This document shows positions 1-6,868 of a DNA stretch of 11,296 nt, one piece after another (within the stretch, counting starts at the first letter, position 1; each line of letters begins with the position of its first letter). Source of the DNA: an uncultured Acetatifactor sp. (GTDB lineage Bacteria > Bacillota > Clostridia > Lachnospirales > Lachnospiraceae). The position numbers and the translations under genes were made by a program. The notes under the pieces were generated by a model. It was not told the origin of the DNA. It searched no databases and worked only from the letters and a program-made list of their open reading frames with translations. The DNA lies in contig CAKRRU010000084.1 in the NCBI GenBank assembly GCA_934394515.1, positions 1 through 11,296 of the forward strand, read 5' to 3'.

Positions 1-128
1 GATCGATGGCTCATCTCCATTACGGACATGCCGGTTCCTCTATAATCCAGCATTTCATCGGCTGCTTCCTGTAATACTTCCTCCGGAAGTACGGCAGGAC
101 CTGCGGAAAAGTTATACACTCTTGCCAT
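1..128 (-). CDS. serC: Phosphoserine aminotransferase, N-terminal fragment (runs off left edge)
   Basis: The reading frame starts at the ATG at 128-126 and stays open to the window edge (42 complete codons). The N-terminus reads [20 protein letters not shown] and continues with [15 protein letters not shown], the characteristic opening of SerC. Known role: a cytoplasmic PLP-dependent aminotransferase that converts 3-phosphohydroxypyruvate and glutamate to O-phosphoserine, the second step of serine synthesis (it also acts in PLP synthesis in some bacteria). The catalytic lysine lies beyond the edge and cannot be checked. A near-perfect Shine-Dalgarno AGGAGGT at 137-143 lies 8 nt upstream of the ATG and fixes the start. 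It has its own promoter (181-209) and is separated by about 380 bp from the L,D-transpeptidase gene upstream. The identity is firm; only completeness is unknown. Confidence 0.93.
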   Translation of the reverse strand, partial: MARVYNFSAGPAVLPEEVLQEAADEMLDYRGTGMSVMEMSHR

Positions 129-180
129 TTTCAAAGACCTCCTCGATATTTTCTAAATTTTTTATAAAATGAATAGTTAT

Positions 181-209
181 AGAATAAGCTTTTCATTCGC
201 TTTAGTCAA
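181..209 (-). promoter_or_regulatory. Sigma-A type promoter of serC
   Basis: Read on the minus strand, -35 TTGACT (204-209) and -10 TATTCT (181-186) are separated by exactly 17 bp. Transcription would start near 174, giving a leader of about 45 nt with the strong AGGAGGT at its end. The -35 matches consensus at 5 of 6 positions and the -10 at 4 of 6. No experimental start is known. Confidence 0.6.
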
Positions 210-216
210 CTACATT

Positions 217-285
217 GTTAAATTATTTTCAATTTGTTCGTCTTGCAAGGACAAATTGTCTGAAAATGTCTTTATAGTTAAATTA
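217..285. repeat. Dyad flanked by short direct repeats upstream of the serC promoter
   Basis: Bases 230-239 pair with 249-258 (ten base pairs including one G-T wobble, core CAATTTGT/ACAAATTG). The stem can extend with ATTTT 225-229 against AAAAT 263-267 around a 4-nt bulge. The nonamer GTTAAATTA occurs at 217-225 and again at 277-285, flanking the dyad. It lies just upstream of the serC -35 box. Neither strand shows a U-run after the stem, so it does not read as a terminator. It could be an operator or just AT-rich symmetry. Confidence 0.4.
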
Positions 286-302
286 GATGTTCTCAAATCG
301 CC

Positions 303-462
303 GTAGCCCCGGCGGCATATAAGAAACGCTGACATCGTTTCCACTCGGAAACAGAGCGCAACGGTACATAAGCGGTCAAAGTACGCCCGCAATGCGTCCA
401 AGGGACGCTATGGGCCGGCGTCTGTTTACGGTCAGCTTATTCTTATATGCCGCCGGGGCTAC
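303..462. repeat. 160-bp palindromic element with perfect 23-bp terminal inverted repeats; candidate structured RNA or MITE
   Basis: Bases 303-325 and 440-462 are exact reverse complements (23 of 23; the outer end reads GTAGCCCCGGCGGC). The 114-bp interior has more pairing: GCTGAC 328-333 with GTCAGC 431-436; AAACAGA 349-355 with TCTGTTT 421-427; GTTTCC 337-342 with GGAAAC 347-352 (4-nt loop, an alternative to the previous helix); GCCC 385-388 with GGGC 412-415; GCGTCC 394-399 with GGACGC 403-408 (3-nt loop). These nest into one long branched fold. The element is clearly richer in GC than its flanks. No target-site duplication is visible and no transposase is encoded. A TTG-initiated 63-codon frame on the minus strand (401-210) crosses it but has no protein-like features. 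Two readings fit: a non-autonomous mobile element, or a structured RNA that may also end or protect the upstream transcript. Confidence 0.7.
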
Positions 463-510
463 TGGGTTATGGAAAATTTTAGGGATATAGAACTTTCAAA
501 TTAATCACAA

Positions 511-1920
511 TCAATAGAACATCACAACCGGTGTTCCGATCTGTACCATATTGTAGAGTTCTTCCATTTTGTCCCGTGGGGTATTGATACAGCCGTGGGA
601 TCCGGCAGTCTGGTAGATCTCTCCGCCAAATTCCTTGCGCCAGCCGGCATCATGGATGCCGATACTGCCTTTTACCGGTACCCAGAATTTCACAGGGGAG
701 GCGTATCCCGGTCCGCGCAGGATTCTGTCCTTTTGTTTGTTGTAAACGAAGTTCACGCCTTCCGGGGTTCCCATCCGTCTGCGCATATTGCCGGTGACCA
801 CATCTGTCTCCAGGCACAGTTCTCCTTTTTCATAGTAGTACATCTTCTGCTGTGTCATATCCACTTCGATATAGGTATCACCGATATCATTTTTTCCGTA
901 GCAGAAGGCTTCTCTCTCATAAGTCGGAATATGTGTCTGCAAAGTTCCCGTATGTACGCCCTGGTCCAGCAAATGTTCCATCAGGTATTTCACTTCTTTT
1001 TTCTGATTCAGTTTGCTGCCGTAGGTACCGCCTTCAATGGTGATGATATCCCCTCTGGTGCTGTGAAACTGTCTGGTTCTTCCATAGCCGTCATATTCCT
1101 GTGCCAGCTCAGCCACATAGTTCTCCACTGCTTCTTCATCCAGTACAAAGCTGCCATGTTCCTCCAATACCGGAAATCCGTTCTCTTTTTTCAGGAAAGA
1201 AGCACAATCGGCTGCGGTAACGGGATGTCTTTCCTCCCCAAAGCAATATACGATGTCACAGTTCTGGTATCTCTCGATTTCCTTCCAGAGATTGCGCAGA
1301 CTCTTTTGCGATTCATCCGGTGTGATCTCATAGTAGCATCCGCTCTCCTGTAGATTCAAAGACTCCTGTCCGTTTGCAACAGCTTCCTGCAACGCCAAAA
1401 AAGCCTTTTCCAGATCGATCCGGTCACAGAGTCCGTCTGTAAAGACGTAGGCTCCTTCCTCGTTCTGATAAAGGCTGTAATCTTTTTCTCTTTGCTGTTC
1501 CGTGCGCACGAATTCCAACGCATCGAACGCTTTTTGCAGCGCCTGCGCATCTACTGTTACCGCCGGTGAAAGCTGCCGTCCGGAATGAAACAGGACATTA
1601 TCCACCCATAGATAAGGATTCTGTTCCTGTCTGTAGTTTTCGAGCACCTTGCTGTAGTCAGCACGGTAATCCGCATCTTGCAGAGAAATCGTATATTCTT
1701 CCCCGGCTTTGCCCGTGATTACAATGTCCGGAGCTTCTGTACGTGACAAAAGCTCCGAATTCACTTCTTCGACAGTCTTACCGGTGCAATAGACTCCGTT
1801 GATCCATGTATTCAGAGAAAAGCCTCCTCTATAATAAAAAGCCAGGGCAAAATACACGGTAAACACGAGCAAAAGTACTGCCAGCACTGCAAAAAATATT
1901 TTTTTCGTCGTCTTTTTCAT
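511..1920 (-). CDS. Membrane-anchored L,D-transpeptidase (YkuD family) with N-terminal peptidoglycan-binding-like region
   Basis: This 469-residue protein has a lysine-rich start, one hydrophobic segment at about residues 8-29 that acts as a signal anchor, and a long extracytoplasmic region. After the anchor, residues near 38-60 (WINGVYCTGKTVEEVNSELL) resemble the start of the putative peptidoglycan-binding repeats (PF12229 type) found in clostridial L,D-transpeptidases. The C-terminal 120 residues are a YkuD domain: GIHDAGW with His423, then 18 residues on the signature SHGCIN with the presumed nucleophile Cys444. Known role of the family: forming 3-3 cross-links between stem peptides, or attaching proteins to peptidoglycan, outside the membrane. 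The ATG overlaps the ilvB stop codon by one base (TGATG, 1922-1918), and only a weak AAAAGG-type Shine-Dalgarno sequence precedes it, so translational coupling to ilvB is likely. The class is well supported; the substrate is not known. Confidence 0.9.
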   Translation of the reverse strand: MKKTTKKIFFAVLAVLLLVFTVYFALAFYYRGGFSLNTWINGVYCTGKTVEEVNSELLSRTEAPDIVITGKAGEEYTISLQDADYRADYSKVLENYRQEQNPYLWVDNVLFHSGRQLSPAVTVDAQALQKAFDALEFVRTEQQREKDYSLYQNEEGAYVFTDGLCDRIDLEKAFLALQEAVANGQESLNLQESGCYYEITPDESQKSLRNLWKEIERYQNCDIVYCFGEERHPVTAADCASFLKKENGFPVLEEHGSFVLDEEAVENYVAELAQEYDGYGRTRQFHSTRGDIITIEGGTYGSKLNQKKEVKYLMEHLLDQGVHTGTLQTHIPTYEREAFCYGKNDIGDTYIEVDMTQQKMYYYEKGELCLETDVVTGNMRRRMGTPEGVNFVYNKQKDRILRGPGYASPVKFWVPVKGSIGIHDAGWRKEFGGEIYQTAGSHGCINTPRDKMEELYNMVQIGTPVVMFY

Positions 1921-3599
1921 CAGGACTGCCTTTTCAAATCATCTCCGTCAAATACTTCACTGATCGGCGCTCCCGCCGGAACCATAGGAAATACCTTATC
2001 ATCTTCCGGTATCATACACTCGATCATGACCGGTGCCTTCAGGGCAATAGCTTTTTCAATCGCAGGCGCTACCTCTTCCTTTTTGGTTACACGGATTGCG
2101 GTACAGCCGAGTCCTTCCGCTACCTTGCAGAAATCCACCTTGTCATTCAGTACGGTCTGGGAATATCGTTTGCCGTAGAACAGCGTCTGCCACTGTCTTA
2201 CCATACCCAGCACGTGATTGTTGATGACCACCTGGATGATCGGAATATTGTAACGGCTGGCAGTCGCCAGTTCATTCATATTCATGCGGAAGCATCCGTC
2301 ACCGGCAATATTGATGCAGATCTTATCCTGCTGTCCCACCTGCGCGCCGATACATGCGCCCAGGCCGTAGCCCATGGTGCCAAGGCCGCCGGAAGACAGG
2401 AAGGTACGGGGCTTCGTATAATGATAATACTGTGCTGCCCACATCTGATGCTGACCCACATCTGTAGTAATAATCGCCTCGCCGTTTGTCACACGGTCGA
2501 TTTCCTGCATAATATAAGGGCAGGACAGATTTTCATCATCATATTTCAGCGGATATTTTTCTTTTAATTCTTTTATATGTGCCATCCATTCCGGATGTTC
2601 CTGTTTTGACAGGCAGGCATTTAACTCTGCCAGTGTCTTCTTCAGATCTCCTACCAGGGAAGCATCCACACGGATATTCTTGTTGATCTCTGCGGCATCC
2701 ACATCCAGCTGGATAATTCTTGCATTTTCCGCGAACTTTTTCGGATTGCCCGTCACACGGTCGGAGAATCTGGCTCCCAGTGCCACCAGAAGGTCACATT
2801 CACTGACACCCAGATTCGAAGTCTTGGTACCATGCATACCGATCATACCGGTATATCGCCCGCTTCTGCCGTCAAATGCACCCTTACCCATCAAGGTATC
2901 ACATACCGGTGCGTCAATTAACTCTGCAAACTGCGCCACTTCTTCGCTTGCTTCGGAGATAATCGCACCACCGCCCAGATAGATGTAGGGTTTCTTCGCC
3001 TTATGGATCATCTCAGCTACCAGCATCAGTTCTTCTCTGGTGTAACGGGTCATTCTCTCCTCCGGCTGAATCGTCATCGGTGTATATTCACAGGCTGCCG
3101 CCGTAACATCTTTGGTAATATCGATCAGCACAGGGCCGGGTCTGCCGCTTCTGGCAATGTGAAATGCCTTGCGGATCGTATCTGCCAGGATTTCTACATT
3201 TTTCACGATATAACCATGCTTGGTGATCGGCATGGTCACGCCGGCGATATCCACTTCCTGGAAACTGTCTTTTCCCAAAAGAGGCAAAGTAACATTTGCC
3301 GTGATTGCCACCATGGGCACGGAATCCATGTATGCCGTAGCGATTCCGGTGACCAGATTCGTAGCACCCGGGCCACTGGTCGCCATACAGACACCTACTT
3401 TACCCGTAGCTCTGGCATAGCCGTCTGCCGCATGCGCAGCTCCCTGTTCATGGGAAGTCAGAATATGTGTGATTTCGCCACTGTGCTTATAAAGTGCATC
3501 ATAAATATTAAGTATTGCGCCTCCGGGATAACCGAATACGGTATCTACTCCCTGCTCTTTCAGGCATTCTACCAGAATTTCCGATCCTGTTAACTGCAT
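1920..3599 (-). CDS. ilvB: Acetolactate synthase, large (catalytic) subunit
   Basis: 559 residues, a normal length for the catalytic subunit. It is a ThDP- and FAD-dependent cytoplasmic enzyme that condenses two pyruvates to 2-acetolactate, or pyruvate and 2-oxobutyrate to 2-aceto-2-hydroxybutyrate, the first common step of valine, leucine and isoleucine synthesis. Visible features: GYPGGAILNIYDAL (23-36); the cofactor-activating Glu51 in SHEQGAAHAADGYARATG; SGPGATNLVTG; DSFQEVDIAGVTMPITKHG (111-129); the central FAD-binding domain; the ThDP/Mg motif GDG at 433-435 extending to NN at 460-461; and LGMVRQWQ downstream. The start at 3599 has GGAGG 10 nt upstream. It lies 41 bp after ilvD on the same strand, so the two are co-transcribed. 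No ilvN/ilvH regulatory subunit is adjacent; the next gene is an L,D-transpeptidase sharing one base with the stop codon. A catabolic AlsS role is less likely given the leuB-ilvD context. Confidence 0.95.
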   Translation of the reverse strand: MQLTGSEILVECLKEQGVDTVFGYPGGAILNIYDALYKHSGEITHILTSHEQGAAHAADGYARATGKVGVCMATSGPGATNLVTGIATAYMDSVPMVAITANVTLPLLGKDSFQEVDIAGVTMPITKHGYIVKNVEILADTIRKAFHIARSGRPGPVLIDITKDVTAAACEYTPMTIQPEERMTRYTREELMLVAEMIHKAKKPYIYLGGGAIISEASEEVAQFAELIDAPVCDTLMGKGAFDGRSGRYTGMIGMHGTKTSNLGVSECDLLVALGARFSDRVTGNPKKFAENARIIQLDVDAAEINKNIRVDASLVGDLKKTLAELNACLSKQEHPEWMAHIKELKEKYPLKYDDENLSCPYIMQEIDRVTNGEAIITTDVGQHQMWAAQYYHYTKPRTFLSSGGLGTMGYGLGACIGAQVGQQDKICINIAGDGCFRMNMNELATASRYNIPIIQVVINNHVLGMVRQWQTLFYGKRYSQTVLNDKVDFCKVAEGLGCTAIRVTKKEEVAPAIEKAIALKAPVMIECMIPEDDKVFPMVPAGAPISEVFDGDDLKRQS

Positions 3600-3640
3600 T
3601 GCAAAGTTTCCTCCGGTCTTCTATAATATCTTTCGTTTTC

Positions 3641-5317
3641 CTAATTTTTCTGTGAAGGTGCTTCCAGTACCGCGCCACGGTTACCGCTGGTCACCAATTC
3701 ATGATATCTTGCCAGATATCCTGTCGTGATCTTGGGCTCTCTGGGCTGCCATTTTGCCCTTCTGGCTGCCAGTTCTTCGTCGGATACCAGTACATCCAGT
3801 TTATTCTCGGGAATATTGATACGGATGATATCTCCCTCTTCCACCAGGGCAATCGGTCCGCCCACTGCCGCTTCCGGAGATACATGCCCGATGGAAGCGC
3901 CTCTGGAGGCACCGGAGAAACGTCCGTCCGTGATCAGTGCCACGCTGGAGCCAAGCCCCATACCTGCGATGGCAGAGGTCGGGTTCAGCATCTCACGCAT
4001 ACCGGGACCGCCTTTGGGTCCTTCATAACGGATGACAACAACATCTCCTGCCACGATTCTGCCGGATTTAATGGCATCGATTGCATCCTCTTCGCAGTCA
4101 AATACTCTGGCAGGTCCTTCATGTACCAGCATCTCGGGCGCTACGGCGGATCTCTTGACCACACCGCTGTCCGGTGCCAGATTACCCTTCAGTACCGCAA
4201 TACCGCCGGTCTGGGAATAAGGATTTTCCACAGGGCGGATAACTTCAGGATTCTTGTTTACACAGTTCTTGATATTTTCGCCTACGGTTGTACCGTTCGC
4301 GGTCAGACAGTCGAGATTTAATAAGCCCTTCTTGGACAATTCATTCATTACCGCATACACACCGCCGGCCTCGTTCAGATCTTCCATGTAAGTAGGACCT
4401 GCAGGTGCCAGATGACACAGATTCGGTGTCTTGGCAGAAATTTCATTGGCAATCTCCAGGTTCAGTTCCACACCTGCTTCTCTTGCGATAGCAGGCAGAT
4501 GCAGCATGGTATTGGTAGAACATCCCAATGCCATATCCACGGTAAGTGCATTCCGGAATGCTTCCGGCGTCATGATATCTCTGGGACGGATATTTTTCTC
4601 TACCAGTTCCATGATTTTCATGCCGGCATGCTTTGCCAGCCGGATACGCTCGGAATATACCGCAGGAATCGTACCGTTGCCGCGAAGTCCCATACCGATT
4701 GCCTCGGTCAGGCAGTTCATGGAGTTCGCCGTATACATACCGGAACAGGAACCGCAGGTCGGACATACCTTTTCCTCAAACTCAGCCAGTTCGTCCATTG
4801 TCATGGTGCCTGCGGCAACGCTTCCTACTGCCTCGAACATGGAAGACAAGCTTCTCTTCTGTCCGTGTACATGACCGGCTAACATCGGACCGCCGGATAC
4901 GAAGATCGTAGGGATATTGACTCTGGCTGCTGCCATCAGAAGTCCCGGAACGTTCTTGTCACAGTTAGGGATGCATACCAGACCGTCGAAGCCGTGTGCC
5001 ATAGCCATACACTCGGTACTGTCGGCGATCAGGTCTCTGGTTACCAGGGAATATTTCATTCCCACATGTCCCATAGCAATACCGTCACATACAGCGATTG
5101 CAGGGAATACCACAGGCATACCGCCCGCCATGGCAACTCCCATTTTGACAGCTTCGGTGATCTTGTCCAGATTCATATGTCCGGGCACAATCTCATTGAA
5201 GGAGCTGACGATACCGATCATGGGGCGTCTTCTCTCTTCTTCGGTAAATCCCAATGCGTTAAACAGGCTTCTGTGAGGAGCCTGGGCTGTTCCTGTCTTT
5301 ACGGAATCACTTCTCAT
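3641..5317 (-). CDS. ilvD: Dihydroxy-acid dehydratase
   Basis: 558 residues, typical for IlvD. It dehydrates 2,3-dihydroxy-isovalerate and 2,3-dihydroxy-3-methylvalerate to the 2-keto acids, the shared third step of valine, leucine and isoleucine synthesis, using an Fe-S cluster and Mg. Family residues can be placed: Asp78 in VCDGIAMGH, the CDKNVPG motif with Cys119, Asp120 and the presumed carbamylated Lys121, Cys191 in [19 protein letters not shown], and the C-terminal [20 protein letters not shown]. The early Fe-S cysteine found in [2Fe-2S] homologues (P-C-N) reads P-G-H here (residues 45-47), as in the oxygen-labile enterobacterial type. The ATG at 5317 is preceded by GAGGGA (325-330 of the 5000 block), 7 nt away. 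It sits between leuB (240-bp palindrome-rich spacer) and ilvB (41 bp). Confidence 0.96.
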   Translation of the reverse strand: MRSDSVKTGTAQAPHRSLFNALGFTEEERRRPMIGIVSSFNEIVPGHMNLDKITEAVKMGVAMAGGMPVVFPAIAVCDGIAMGHVGMKYSLVTRDLIADSTECMAMAHGFDGLVCIPNCDKNVPGLLMAAARVNIPTIFVSGGPMLAGHVHGQKRSLSSMFEAVGSVAAGTMTMDELAEFEEKVCPTCGSCSGMYTANSMNCLTEAIGMGLRGNGTIPAVYSERIRLAKHAGMKIMELVEKNIRPRDIMTPEAFRNALTVDMALGCSTNTMLHLPAIAREAGVELNLEIANEISAKTPNLCHLAPAGPTYMEDLNEAGGVYAVMNELSKKGLLNLDCLTANGTTVGENIKNCVNKNPEVIRPVENPYSQTGGIAVLKGNLAPDSGVVKRSAVAPEMLVHEGPARVFDCEEDAIDAIKSGRIVAGDVVVIRYEGPKGGPGMREMLNPTSAIAGMGLGSSVALITDGRFSGASRGASIGHVSPEAAVGGPIALVEEGDIIRINIPENKLDVLVSDEELAARRAKWQPREPKITTGYLARYHELVTSGNRGAVLEAPSQKN

Positions 5318-5557
5318 ATTTTTGTCCCTCTTTCTCTATTCTGATTCTACTTTTTTCACTCATTATATCACGATTCGCATCTTCGATGCTCTCCGCTGCT
5401 TTGCAGCTATCGTGATCAAATTCGCCGTTCGTCAATCACGCAGGCGTGTTGACTCTCTTGCGCTCATTATATCATAAGCTCACGAATTCGTGCTTTCGCA
5501 CTCTATATCCTACTTCGCACTCTACATCCTGCTTCGCAGGATTATTCGTTCGCTATA
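5318..5557. repeat. Palindrome-rich leuB-ilvD spacer with short interspersed repeats
   Basis: The 240-bp spacer is mostly self-complementary. ATCACGAT 5367-5374 pairs with ATCGTGAT 5409-5416 and encloses two perfect hairpins (GCATC-ttc-GATGC 5377-5389; GCTGC-ttt-GCAGC 5395-5407), giving a three-way junction. Next come GTCAA/TTGAC with inner CACG/CGTG (5431-5453), the palindrome CACGAATTCGTG (5481-5492), GTGC-tttc-GCAC (5490-5501) and ATCCTGC-ttc-GCAGGAT (5526-5542). Two 19-bp tandem copies of GCACTCTAYATCCTRCTTC lie at 5498-5516 and 5517-5535 (two mismatches). The 12-mer CTCATTATATCA occurs at 5359-5370 and 5463-5474. No stem is followed by a U-run in the operon direction, so no terminator is called. 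It contains no credible gene. Confidence 0.7.
5362..5370 (-). promoter_or_regulatory. Possible extended -10 promoter ahead of ilvD
   Basis: On the minus strand this reads TGATATAAT, an extended -10 (TG-N-TATAAT) about 45 nt upstream of the ilvD ATG. No convincing -35 is found 17 bp upstream. The same TGATATAATGAG repeats at 5463-5474, so the motif may be part of the repeat family and not a dedicated promoter. ilvD is probably mainly read through from the leuB promoter. Confidence 0.3.
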
Positions 5558-6640
5558 TCATACACGTTCAGCCAGCAGGGTTCCCATTTCGGTACACCCT
5601 ACCTGTGTGCAGCCTTCGGACATGATATCAATGGTACGATAGCCGTCCTGCAGTACTTTCTTCACGGCAGCTTCGATGGCATCAGCTTCTTTATCCAGAT
5701 CAAAACTGTAACGAAGCATCATGGCTGCGCTGAGTACGGTCGCGATGGGGTTGGCAATATCTTTGCCTGCAATATCCGGTGCAGAACCGTGGCTGGGCTC
5801 GTACAGACCAAACTTTGTATCATTCAGGCTCGCGCTGGCTAACATTCCGATGGAACCGGTCACCATGCTTGCTTCATCGGACAAAATATCTCCGAACATG
5901 TTCTCCGTCAAAATAACATCAAACTGTGCAGGATCTTTTACCAGCTGCATGGCACAGTTGTCCACCAGCATATGCTCCAGCGTCACATCCGGATAATCTT
6001 TCGCCACTTCCTCTACCACTTTCCTCCAGAGTCTGGAAGAATCCAGTACGTTTGCCTTATCCACGCTGGTTACTTTTTTCTTGCGCTTTCTGGCAATATC
6101 AAAGCCTTTGATCGCAATACGACGGATCTCATTCTCATCATAAGTCAGAGTGTCGATTGCTTTTCTCACGCCGTTTTCTTCTATCGTCTTGCGCTCACCG
6201 AAGTAAAGACCGCCTGTCAGTTCCCGCATGATCAGCATGTCAAAACCGGCTTTGCTGATTTCTTCCTTCAGAGGGCATGCCGCTGCAAGCTCATCATATA
6301 ACACTGCGGGTCTTAAGTTGGCAAATAAGTTCAATGCCTTACGCAGTGCCAGAAGTCCTGCCTCCGGACGCTTTTCGGGAGGTAATTTGTACCAGGGAGA
6401 TGTCGTGGTGTTGCCGCCGATGGATCCCATCAGCACCGCATCTGCCGCTTTGGCATCCGCAATCGCCTCTTCCGTCAGAGGTACTCCGTGTACATCAATG
6501 GATGCTCCGCCCATCAAAATATCTTTATAGATCATTTTATGACCATATTTATCCGCAACTTTGTCTAAGACTTTTTTCGTCTCCCTGACGATCTCCGGAC
6601 CGATGCCGTCGCCGGGAATACAGGTAATATTCAATTTCAT
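5558..6640 (-). CDS. leuB: 3-isopropylmalate dehydrogenase
   Basis: 360 residues, full family length. A cytoplasmic NAD- and divalent-metal-dependent decarboxylating dehydrogenase, it oxidises (2R,3S)-3-isopropylmalate, giving 2-oxo-isocaproate in leucine synthesis. Motifs: [11 protein letters not shown] (8-18); substrate-binding arginines Arg100, Arg110 (LFANLRPA) and Arg139 ([13 protein letters not shown], with Tyr146); Lys195 in [17 protein letters not shown]; metal-ligand aspartates at 227 (VDNCAMQLV), 251 and 255 ([12 protein letters not shown]); and the NAD-binding [20 protein letters not shown] (278-297). These separate LeuB from isocitrate and tartrate dehydrogenases. The ATG at 6640 has GAGGAAG upstream. 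It is the first gene of leuB-ilvD-ilvB, with its own promoter at 6702-6730. leuA, leuC and leuD are not in the window. Confidence 0.96.
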   Translation of the reverse strand: MKLNITCIPGDGIGPEIVRETKKVLDKVADKYGHKMIYKDILMGGASIDVHGVPLTEEAIADAKAADAVLMGSIGGNTTTSPWYKLPPEKRPEAGLLALRKALNLFANLRPAVLYDELAAACPLKEEISKAGFDMLIMRELTGGLYFGERKTIEENGVRKAIDTLTYDENEIRRIAIKGFDIARKRKKKVTSVDKANVLDSSRLWRKVVEEVAKDYPDVTLEHMLVDNCAMQLVKDPAQFDVILTENMFGDILSDEASMVTGSIGMLASASLNDTKFGLYEPSHGSAPDIAGKDIANPIATVLSAAMMLRYSFDLDKEADAIEAAVKKVLQDGYRTIDIMSEGCTQVGCTEMGTLLAERV

Positions 6641-6701
6641 AGCGTTATCTTCCTCATTTCTTGCAAGATTTCCTGTATTTTCCGTTGGAAATACTTATTT
6701 C

Positions 6702-6730
6702 ATAATAACTGATGACTGTTAGAATTTCAA
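6702..6730 (-). promoter_or_regulatory. Sigma-A type promoter of the leuB-ilvD-ilvB operon
   Basis: On the minus strand, -35 TTGAAA (6725-6730) and -10 TATTAT (6702-6707) are separated by 17 bp. Transcription would begin near 6695, leaving a leader of about 55 nt. That is too short for a leucine T-box or a leader-peptide attenuator, so control is more likely at initiation, through the overlapping dyads. Confidence 0.65.
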
Positions 6731-6738
6731 TATTGAAA
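6725..6738. promoter_or_regulatory. Perfect 14-bp palindrome overlapping the leuB -35 box (candidate operator)
   Basis: TTTCAATATTGAAA is perfectly self-complementary and its left half is the -35 hexamer of the leuB promoter. On the minus strand the wider sequence begins AATTTTC, like one half of the CodY consensus AATTTTCWGAAAATT, but the centre does not fit CodY. A repressor bound here would block RNA polymerase. Confidence 0.5.
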
Positions 6739-6747
6739 ATTAACATA

Positions 6748-6765
6748 AATGCAGATCAGTGCATT
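6748..6765. promoter_or_regulatory. Inverted repeat upstream of the leuB promoter (candidate activator or co-operator site)
   Basis: AATGCA (6748-6753) and TGCATT (6760-6765) form a 6-bp inverted repeat with a 6-bp spacer. Its centre is about 25 bp upstream of the centre of the palindrome at 6725-6738. The position, just beyond the -35, would suit a LysR-type activator or a second operator. The binding protein is unknown. Confidence 0.35.
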
Positions 6766-6821
6766 AAAATAGATCAATATTTTGGGGTGGTTTCTGCACA
6801 ATTTGCTTTCCGCAGATACAC

Positions 6822-6853
6822 AAAAGGAGCAATACCAACCATGGCATTGCTCC
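6822..6853 (-). terminator. Rho-independent terminator of yajC
   Basis: On the minus strand GGAGCAATGCC (6853-6843) pairs with GGTATTGCTCC (6836-6826) over 11 bp with one G-U wobble and a 6-nt loop, followed at once by TTTT (6825-6822). It begins 15 bp after the yajC stop codon. A T-run (CCTTTTT) also follows the stem on the plus strand, but the fold is better on the minus strand, where the wobble replaces an A-C mismatch. Confidence 0.85.
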
Positions 6854-6868
6854 CCTTTTTCGTACTTC

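Noticed and set aside
210..401. 63-codon minus-strand open frame starting with TTG
   Set aside because: It lies across the 303-462 palindrome, has no ribosome-binding site and shows no domain-like pattern. Its coding look comes from the GC-rich repeat.
595..1353. Long plus-strand frames opposite the transpeptidase, ilvB, ilvD, leuB and tgt (for example 595-1353, 3003-3593, 3701-4321, 7384-8244)
   Set aside because: They are antisense shadows of clearly identified genes, without ribosome-binding sites or recognisable domains.
6641..6821. T-box or leader-peptide attenuator ahead of leuB
   Set aside because: The likely transcription start leaves about 55 nt, with no specifier-loop architecture and no run of leucine codons.
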